Assembly (NCBI GenBank): GCA_946534775.1
Contig: CAMNCZ010000042.1
Coordinates: forward strand, 1-7,526
DNA: 7,526 nucleotides
Reading direction: 5' to 3'
Source: an uncultured Eubacteriaceae bacterium
GTDB lineage: Bacteria > Bacillota > Clostridia > Lachnospirales > CAG-274
The translations under genes and the position numbers were made by a program. Of the stretch, positions 1-4,993 are shown in pieces. A model generated the notes under the pieces. It saw only the letters and a program-made list of their open reading frames with translations, searched no databases and was not told the DNA's origin. The first letter of the stretch is position 1; every line of letters starts with the position of its first letter.

Positions 1-2
1 CA

Positions 3-434
3 GGTGTTGAACTTAAATATCAGGTAGGTACTATGATAGAGATCCCGCGTGCTGCACTTACAGCCGATGAGATCGCTAAAGAGGCTGAATTCTTCAGCTT
101 TGGTACAAATGACCTTACACAGATGACATTCGGTTTCTCGCGTGATGATGCGGGCAAGTTCCTTGATGCTTACTATCAGAAGAGCATTTATGAGGCAGAT
201 CCGTTTGCAAAACTTGATCAGGTTGGTGTTGGCAAGCTTGTTAAGATGGCTGTTGAACTCGGTAAGAAGACACGTCCCGATATCAAGCTTGGTATCTGCG
301 GCGAACACGGCGGCGATCCTTCGTCGGTTGAGTTCTGCCATAACGTAGGCCTTACCTATGTTTCCTGTTCACCTTTCCGTGTACCTATTGCACGTCTTGC
401 AGCTGCACAGGCTAACATTAAAAACCCGAGATAA
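3..434 (+). CDS. ppdK: Pyruvate, phosphate dikinase, C-terminal part (5' end outside window)
   Basis: PPDK reversibly interconverts PEP, AMP and PPi with pyruvate, ATP and Pi in the cytoplasm; in anaerobic Firmicutes it commonly serves PPi-dependent glycolysis. The frame is open from base 3, giving 143 residues of a protein that is usually about 870-880 long, so only the end of the PEP/pyruvate-binding TIM barrel is here. Visible family motifs are [10 protein letters not shown] (30-59), the PEP-utiliser signature [15 protein letters not shown], and [10 protein letters not shown]. The Cys of CGEHGG (codon 297-299) lies 44 residues before the last one and matches the catalytic proton donor, Cys831 of Clostridium symbiosum PPDK. 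The end, [17 protein letters not shown], is a near-invariant PPDK terminus, so the gene is intact at its 3' end. Internal ATGs such as that at 33 are not starts because homology continues upstream. Arginine is mostly CGT and glycine mostly GGT, as expected for a highly expressed gene. A strong terminator follows directly. Confidence 0.97.
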   Translation, partial: GVELKYQVGTMIEIPRAALTADEIAKEAEFFSFGTNDLTQMTFGFSRDDAGKFLDAYYQKSIYEADPFAKLDQVGVGKLVKMAVELGKKTRPDIKLGICGEHGGDPSSVEFCHNVGLTYVSCSPFRVPIARLAAAQANIKNPR

Positions 435-444
435 TTATATTTTT

Positions 445-475
445 GCCCTCCCTTTTTGGGAGGGTGATTTTTTTT
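445..475 (+). terminator. Intrinsic terminator of ppdK
   Basis: A perfect 7-bp GC-rich stem, CCCTCCC (446-452) with GGGAGGG (458-464), closes a five-T loop; a G-T pair (445/465) can extend it. Eight T residues (468-475) follow after two bases. It begins 11 bases after the ppdK stop. There is no T tract for the opposite strand, so it works in the + direction only. It separates ppdK from the TIR-LRR gene and implies that the latter needs its own promoter. Confidence 0.94.
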
Positions 476-486
476 GTAAAAATCTG

Positions 487-515
487 TTGGTTTTTTAGGC
501 GATATATGATATACT
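487..515 (+). promoter_or_regulatory. Promoter of the TIR-LRR gene (extended -10)
   Basis: The -35-like TTGGTT (487-492), a 17-bp spacer and the -10 TATACT (510-515) preceded by TGA (507-509) make an extended -10 promoter of the housekeeping sigma type. Transcription would start near 522, leaving a 5' leader of about 28 bases. It lies between the ppdK terminator and the ATG at 550, where a promoter is needed. The -35 is imperfect, so moderate strength is expected. Confidence 0.78.
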
Positions 516-528
516 GTTTATATACAGT
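513..528 (+). promoter_or_regulatory. Near-palindrome over -10/+1 of the TIR-LRR promoter (possible operator)
   Basis: ACTGTTTATATACAGT pairs with its own reverse complement at 14 of 16 positions; the 5-bp arms ACTGT and ACAGT are perfect. It overlaps the end of the -10 box and the expected start site, a classic place for a repressor. The AT-rich core makes chance plausible. The half-sites resemble the E. coli LexA box, but the spacing is two bases too short and Firmicute LexA uses a different site. No regulator is assigned. Confidence 0.4.
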
Positions 529-549
529 TACGAACGGGGAGTTATTAAA

Positions 550-2958
550 ATGGCTATTTTAAAATGCAAAATGTGCGGCGGAGAACTTAATGTCACCGAT
601 ACGGACAGTGTTATAAAGTGCGAATTTTGCGGTACTTCACAGACAGTACCTTCTATAGATGCCGAAAGAAAGGCTAACCTTTTCAACCGTGCGGTACAGC
701 TGCGCCTTGCAAATGAATTTGACAGGGCGACTGCCGTGTATGACAGCATAATAAGCGAATTTCCGAATGAGGCGGAGGCTTATTGGGGGCTGGTGCTTTG
801 CAAATACGGTATAGAATATGTTGATGATGCACCTACGGGGCTGAAACTGCCGACTTGTCACAGGACATATTATGAAAATATCTTTACCGATGAAAATTAT
901 TTAAAAGCCGTTGAAAATGCCGATGTAATTGCACGGGAAATGTACGAAAACGAGGCTTACATAATAAACGAGATACAAAAGACCATACTTGAGATAGCGG
1001 CGAATGAGGAGCCTTTTGATATTTTTATAAGCTATAGGGAACGCGATGAACTGGGCGAAAGGACAAAAGACAGTGTGCTTGCACAGGAGATATATTATAA
1101 CCTGACAAACGAGGGCTACAAAGTGTTCTTTTCAAGGATAACGCTTGAAAACAAGCTTGGTACACAGTATGAGCCGTATATTTTTGCAGCCCTTAATTCC
1201 GCAAAAATTATGTTGGTAGTCGGTACAAGCCCCGAAAATTTCAATGCGGTCTGGGTGAAAAATGAGTGGCAGAGATTTATCGGTCTTATGAAAAACGACA
1301 AAAGCCGTGTAATTATCCCCGCATATCGTGATATGGATGCTTACGATCTTCCCGACAGCCTTGCGGTGTATCAGGCGCAGGATATGTCAAAACTGGCATT
1401 TATGCAGGATATCATAAACGGCATAAAAAAGATGAAAAGTCTGCCCGATACGGTATCGGGAAAAACGGCGGATGAGGTATCGGAGGGAAGTCTGACCGCC
1501 GATATTATTAAACTGCTTAAAAGAATAAATATCTGTATTGAAAACGGCGAAATAAGCGCGATAGACCAATACTGCAACAAAATATTGGATATCGACCCCG
1601 ATTTTGGCGAGGCGATTTGTCTGAAAAATATGGTCAAAAACGGTCAGAGAGGATACAAAACGCAGGATTGGGACGGCGCCGAGGTATCGGGGGATTATTT
1701 GATAAATAGCGAAGATAAACGTATTATCGGCTTTTACAGACTTAAAGAAAATTTAGTGATAGATGAAAATGCAGGTTTTATCGATTGTCTGCCGTTTTAT
1801 TCTATGCCCGAACTTGAAAATATTGAGATATGCGGCGATATAAAGGCGGGCAGGGGTGTACTTGCTTTTTGCGGATGCGCTGCGCTTAAAAGCGTAAAAC
1901 TGCCCGAAGGGCTTAAAGAGATAGACAGCAATGCTTTTCGCGACTGCACGGCGCTGAATGATATCGATATACCCGACAGTGTTGAAGTGATAGGTGATTT
2001 TGCGTTTTATAACTGTGTTTCGCTTGAAAATATCAAACTGCCGAGCAAACTTGCAGATATTGGCAATTCTGTTTTCGGATGCTGCAAAGACCTTGAAAAT
2101 ATCGAATTTTCAAACGCGGTAGAGGATATAGACGCTTATGCGTTTTTCAACTGCGCATCCCTTGAACGGATAATATTGCCAAAGGGCCTTAAAAACATCG
2201 GTGAACACGCCTTTGACGGCTGTTCTTCGCTGATATGTATAGATATACCCGAGGGTGTAGGCGAGATAAAGGAATATTCGTTTCAGGATTGTACATCGCT
2301 TAAAACCGTGCATTTTCCGCCGAAACTTGAAAAGCTCGGTATGTGGACTTTCAGAAACTGTACGGCATTGGAGGAAATTATCGTACCCGACATAGTAAAA
2401 GAAGTGGAAGAGGGCACTTTTAACGGCTGTATATCCCTTAAAACCGCCGTATTGCCAAAAAAACTGGAAAAAATAGAGATCCATTCCTTCAACGGCTGCA
2501 AGGCACTTGAACGGATAGATATACCCGCAAGTGTGGAGTTTATCGCAAGATCGGCCTTTGATAACTGTGAAACGCTTAAAATACATATCCCCGACCCGAC
2601 ACTCGACAAACTTATTGAAAAAGATAAACGCGATACCGCAAAGTGGTTCGATCTTGTTGCCGATAATTCGGGATATGTGGATATAAGGAGCGAGCGAGGC
2701 GAACTTCTGACATCTTCGGAGAGGAAGGCACGCAGAGATTACAAACTGGCAATGGAAAAAGCGGCAGCCGAAAAACAACAGAGGACAGAACTGGCAAAAA
2801 AAGAACACGATGAACTTATGGATATAGTAAAAAAGGCGCAGCACGAACTTTCGGAGCTTGGCATCTTCGATTTTGCGCAGAAAAACAAGCTGAAAAAACA
2901 AATTGACGATGCAGTGGAACGCATAGAAGAAATTAGGCAAAACAATAAATTTTCTTAA
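550..2958 (+). CDS. Zn-ribbon / TPR-like / TIR / leucine-rich-repeat protein (putative sensor-effector)
   Basis: An 802-residue protein with no signal peptide or membrane segment, so probably cytoplasmic. Domains in order: zinc ribbon (1-35; C6, C9, C24, C27); TPR-like helices (about 40-90) and a helical linker to 150; TIR domain (about 155-297) with strand FDIFISY (156-162), the segment GYKVFFSRITL, strand AKIMLVVG (218-225) and AVWVKNEWQRF; a second TPR-like pair (about 316-364); a short beta-rich segment (about 370-437); BspA-type LRRs (438-683), ten exact 23-residue units plus a partial eleventh; and a charged, probably coiled-coil tail (about 722-797). E239 in W-V-K-N-E aligns with the catalytic Glu of SARM1 (W-V-H-K-E), so NAD cleavage is plausible but unproven. 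GGGGAG (536-541) lies 8 bases before ATG 550, and the zinc ribbon begins right after that Met. The gene stands alone, between the ppdK terminator and the rimO promoter. From memory, similar Zn-ribbon/TPR/TIR proteins are common in gut Firmicutes without known function. Defence, stress sensing or regulation are all possible; the role is inference. Confidence 0.93.
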   Translation: MAILKCKMCGGELNVTDTDSVIKCEFCGTSQTVPSIDAERKANLFNRAVQLRLANEFDRATAVYDSIISEFPNEAEAYWGLVLCKYGIEYVDDAPTGLKLPTCHRTYYENIFTDENYLKAVENADVIAREMYENEAYIINEIQKTILEIAANEEPFDIFISYRERDELGERTKDSVLAQEIYYNLTNEGYKVFFSRITLENKLGTQYEPYIFAALNSAKIMLVVGTSPENFNAVWVKNEWQRFIGLMKNDKSRVIIPAYRDMDAYDLPDSLAVYQAQDMSKLAFMQDIINGIKKMKSLPDTVSGKTADEVSEGSLTADIIKLLKRINICIENGEISAIDQYCNKILDIDPDFGEAICLKNMVKNGQRGYKTQDWDGAEVSGDYLINSEDKRIIGFYRLKENLVIDENAGFIDCLPFYSMPELENIEICGDIKAGRGVLAFCGCAALKSVKLPEGLKEIDSNAFRDCTALNDIDIPDSVEVIGDFAFYNCVSLENIKLPSKLADIGNSVFGCCKDLENIEFSNAVEDIDAYAFFNCASLERIILPKGLKNIGEHAFDGCSSLICIDIPEGVGEIKEYSFQDCTSLKTVHFPPKLEKLGMWTFRNCTALEEIIVPDIVKEVEEGTFNGCISLKTAVLPKKLEKIEIHSFNGCKALERIDIPASVEFIARSAFDNCETLKIHIPDPTLDKLIEKDKRDTAKWFDLVADNSGYVDIRSERGELLTSSERKARRDYKLAMEKAAAEKQQRTELAKKEHDELMDIVKKAQHELSELGIFDFAQKNKLKKQIDDAVERIEEIRQNNKFS
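1012..1440 (+). other. TIR domain coding segment of the TIR-LRR gene
   Basis: Residues about 155-297. The domain starts at the first strand (E-P-F-D-I-F-I-S-Y), followed by charged residues RERDELGERTKDS, a helix (SVLAQEIYYNL), the GYKVFF strand and following loop, the conserved-looking segment YEPYIFAALNSAKIMLVVG, and the helix holding E239. It ends near the helix DMSKLAFMQDIINGIKKM. The SYR start and the W-x-x-x-E pattern are those of enzymatic TIR domains rather than pure scaffolding ones. Domain borders are estimates by eye. Confidence 0.85.
1861..2598 (+). repeat. Eleven 69-bp units encoding BspA-type leucine-rich repeats
   Basis: Residues 438-667 are ten consecutive units of exactly 23 residues, followed by a partial unit to 683. 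The consensus is x-A-F-x-x-C-x-x-L-x-x-I-x-[IL]-P-x-x-[LV]-x-x-I-x-x. A Cys stands at the same position in every unit (443, 466, 489, 512, 535, 558, 581, 604, 627, 650, 673). The units differ strongly in DNA and protein sequence, so this is an old solenoid rather than a fresh tandem duplication. LRR_5/BspA repeats usually mediate protein binding; here there is no secretion signal, which is unlike the surface BspA proteins. Confidence 0.92.
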
Positions 2959-2983
2959 AATTCGGTTAAGTTTAAAATTATAG

Positions 2984-3012
2984 TTGGTTTTTGCTTTGAT
3001 TTGTGTTATAAT
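2984..3012 (+). promoter_or_regulatory. Promoter of the rimO-pgsA-peptidase operon (extended -10)
   Basis: TTGGTT (2984-2989), a 17-bp spacer and a perfect TATAAT (3007-3012) preceded by TGT (3004-3006) form an extended -10 promoter. The expected start near 3019 gives a leader of about 68 bases before rimO. The -35, spacer length and extended -10 layout are the same as in the promoter at 487-515, and both contain GTTGGTTTTT. No hairpin with a T tract lies between the TIR-LRR stop and this promoter, so some readthrough from upstream is possible. Confidence 0.85.
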
Positions 3013-3014
3013 GT

Positions 3015-3058
3015 GAACAGGTGGAGGTTATGAAATAACAAGAACAGGTTAGAAATAA
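3015..3058 (+). repeat. Imperfect direct repeat in the rimO leader, containing a two-codon ORF
   Basis: GAACAGGT occurs at 3015-3022 and 3042-3049, and GAAATAA follows each copy (3032-3038 and 3052-3058). The second copy has 7 fewer bases between the two blocks. The first copy holds GGAGG (3023-3027), then after two bases ATG AAA TAA (3030-3038), a Met-Lys ORF. GTTAT/ATAAC (3027-3031/3035-3039) could fold over that ATG. The SD-to-ATG gap of two bases is too short for efficient initiation, so this may be a remnant rather than a working leader peptide. Confidence 0.5.
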
Positions 3059-3086
3059 ATTTTATTATTAATTGAGGTTTATATAG

Positions 3087-4427
3087 ATGAGTGCAAAAAT
3101 AAGTTTTGTTTCGCTGGGGTGCGATAAAAACCTTATCGACAGTGAGATCATGCTTGGCTTGATAGATGAGTGCGGATACATCATTACGGATGATTTTACG
3201 CAGGCAGACATTATTATCGTAAACAGCTGCGGTTTTATAATGGATGCCAATCAGGAGGCTATCGACAAAATACTTGAGGTCGCCGACAACAAAAAAGACG
3301 GCGCCTGCAAGGGTATTATAGTGACGGGCTGTATGGCGCAGCGCTATAAAAATGAGATATTCGAGTCTTTGCCCGAGGTAGATGCGGTAGTCGGTACGGG
3401 CGATTTTGAGAGAATAGGCGATGTTATAAAGGCCATTCTTGAAGGACAAAAGCAAATTCAGCTGATAACCGACCGTGACCATACTTTGCTTGAAGAAAAC
3501 AGCTACAAACGTATCGTGACAACAACGGGCGGCTTTGGATATCTTAAAATTGCCGAGGGCTGCGATAATCATTGTACATATTGCACGATACCGTCATTAA
3601 GGGGAAAATATCGTTCAAGAACTATGCCGTCGCTTGTGCGTGAAGCGGAGATACTGGCCGAAAAAGGTGTGAGGGAACTTATACTTATCGCGCAGGATGT
3701 TTCACTTTACGGCAAGGATATTTACGGTGAGCAGCAGCTTCATATACTTTTAAAGCGGCTTTCCGCCATAGAGGGGATACACTGGATAAGACTGTTATAC
3801 TGCTATCCCGAAAATATTTATCCCGAACTTATCGAGGAAATGGCATCAAATCCCAAGGTGCTGCATTATCTTGATATGCCTGTACAGCACAGCACGGACA
3901 AAATATTAAAACTTATGGGCAGAAGAAGCGACAGGGCAAGCCTTGTAAAGGTTATAGGCGATTTGAGGGAGGCAATGCCCGATATATGCCTGAGGACAAC
4001 GCTTATTGTCGGTTTTCCCAATGAAACCGAGGATGATTTTGACGAACTTTGCGGCTTTATAAGCGAGATAAAGTTTGACCGTCTGGGTGTGTTCACATAC
4101 TCGCGTGAAGACGGTACACCCGCTTATAATATGCCAAATCAAATAGATGAAGAAATAAAACAGCAGCGAAAGGACTATATACTTGACTTGCAGAAAAACA
4201 TTTCGGCAGAGATATGCGAAAGTTTTATCGGGAAAGAGTTGGAGGTAATAGTTGAGGGTAAACTTGCCGACGAAGACGAAGTCTACTGCGCAAGAAGCTA
4301 CCGCGACTGCTACGAAATAGACGGTTTTGTATTTTTTAACAGCAATGAGGATCTTCTCGCAGGCGATTTTTACAGGGTAAAAGTCACATCCGCAGGCGAT
4401 TACGACCTTATTGCCGAATTGATATAA
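3087..4427 (+). CDS. rimO: Ribosomal protein S12 methylthiotransferase RimO
   Basis: RimO is a radical SAM enzyme that adds a methylthio group to the conserved aspartate of ribosomal protein S12. The protein has 446 residues, normal for the family. The N-terminal UPF0004 domain carries three Cys for the auxiliary 4Fe-4S cluster: C12 in SLGCDKNLIDSE, C48 in VNSCGF and C82 in TGCMAQRY. The radical SAM CxxxCxxC motif is C159, C163 and C166 in EGCDNHCTYC. The C-terminal TRAM domain covers about 380-446. SLGCDKN and NSCGFI favour RimO over the related tRNA enzyme MiaB. An in-frame TAG lies directly before ATG 3087, so the start cannot be further upstream; GAGG (3074-3077) lies 9 bases before it. 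In the TRAM domain D-C-Y-E-I-D-G (407-413) replaces the usual DAPEIDG. It is the first gene of a probable operon with pgsA, a pairing common in Clostridia. Confidence 0.96.
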   Translation: MSAKISFVSLGCDKNLIDSEIMLGLIDECGYIITDDFTQADIIIVNSCGFIMDANQEAIDKILEVADNKKDGACKGIIVTGCMAQRYKNEIFESLPEVDAVVGTGDFERIGDVIKAILEGQKQIQLITDRDHTLLEENSYKRIVTTTGGFGYLKIAEGCDNHCTYCTIPSLRGKYRSRTMPSLVREAEILAEKGVRELILIAQDVSLYGKDIYGEQQLHILLKRLSAIEGIHWIRLLYCYPENIYPELIEEMASNPKVLHYLDMPVQHSTDKILKLMGRRSDRASLVKVIGDLREAMPDICLRTTLIVGFPNETEDDFDELCGFISEIKFDRLGVFTYSREDGTPAYNMPNQIDEEIKQQRKDYILDLQKNISAEICESFIGKELEVIVEGKLADEDEVYCARSYRDCYEIDGFVFFNSNEDLLAGDFYRVKVTSAGDYDLIAELI

Positions 4428-4440
4428 AGGACTTGTTAAA

Positions 4441-4980
4441 ATGAATTTACCAAACAAATTGACATTAATGAGAGTTATTATGATACCGTTTTTTCTTGTG
4501 TGCCTTTATATGCAGACGGCACCGACAAGAATTGCGGCACTTGTGATATTTTGTGCGGCAAGCCTTACCGATGCGCTTGACGGACATATCGCAAGAAAGT
4601 ATGATCTGGTGACAAATTTCGGAAAATTTATGGACCCGCTTGCGGATAAATTGTTGGTTTGCAGTGCGATGATAGCGCTTACCGATGTTGAATCGGCCGT
4701 AGTGCTGCCGTCGTGGGTGGTGATAATAATTATTGCAAGGGAGTTTATGATAACGGGCTTCCGCACGCTTGCGGCAGAACAGAATGTGGTGATAGCCGCA
4801 GGTTTTTGGGGCAAGCTGAAAACTATCAGCCAGATGATAATGATAATTGTGCTTTTGCTTAATATCAACAACGCTTTTTTCAATATTTTAAGTTATGTAC
4901 TTATTGTGCTGTCGCTGTTGCTTACCGTAATATCGGCAGTGGATTATATGGTAAAAAACAGGAACGTATTACACGGTTAA
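4441..4980 (+). CDS. pgsA: CDP-diacylglycerol-glycerol-3-phosphate 3-phosphatidyltransferase
   Basis: This membrane enzyme joins CDP-diacylglycerol and glycerol-3-phosphate to phosphatidylglycerophosphate, the committed step to phosphatidylglycerol and cardiolipin. It has 179 residues, a usual length. The complete CDP-alcohol phosphotransferase motif is visible: D44, D47-G48, A51-R52, G61, D65 and D69 with exact D-x2-DG-x2-AR-x8-G-x3-D-x3-D spacing; the aspartates bind the metals and D69 is the expected catalytic base. The N-terminus NLPNKLTLMR is typical of PgsA. Hydrophobic helices lie at about 10-28, 30-43, 86-106, 127-142 and 147-168. AAAGGA (4426-4431) overlaps the rimO stop and lies 9 bases before the ATG; with a gap of 13 bases this suggests co-transcription and possibly translational coupling. 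Confidence 0.95.
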   Translation: MNLPNKLTLMRVIMIPFFLVCLYMQTAPTRIAALVIFCAASLTDALDGHIARKYDLVTNFGKFMDPLADKLLVCSAMIALTDVESAVVLPSWVVIIIIAREFMITGFRTLAAEQNVVIAAGFWGKLKTISQMIMIIVLLLNINNAFFNILSYVLIVLSLLLTVISAVDYMVKNRNVLHG

Positions 4981-4993
4981 AGCGGGTGAGAAA

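Noticed and set aside
511..530. E. coli-type LexA (SOS) box upstream of the TIR-LRR gene
   Set aside because: CTG and CAG are 8 bases apart rather than the 10 of the E. coli box, and Firmicute LexA uses a different GAAC/GTTC-type site.
531..543. Bacillus-type SOS box (CGAAC...GTT)
   Set aside because: GAAC is present but the second half-site GTTC is not at the required spacing; the G-rich middle is simply the ribosome binding site.
2110..2940. 276-codon open frame on the minus strand
   Set aside because: It is antisense to the LRR array and tail. Its 23-residue periodicity (repeated K-G-x-x and Y-I-Y patterns) is the mirror of the sense repeats, it is rich in F, C and Y without domain logic, and no promoter or ribosome binding site supports it.
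550..2958. Thoeris or other named multi-gene TIR defence system
   Set aside because: No ThsA-like, STING, SAVED, cyclase or Argonaute partner lies in the window; both neighbours are housekeeping genes, so no named system can be assigned.
2954..2973. Hairpin after the TIR-LRR stop as an intrinsic terminator
   Set aside because: CTTAA/TTAAG is a 5-bp AT-rich stem with only three T residues after it, too weak to call.
3906..4457. 183-codon minus-strand open frame across rimO and the start of pgsA
   Set aside because: It is covered by well-conserved rimO and pgsA coding sequence and is a shadow of codon bias.
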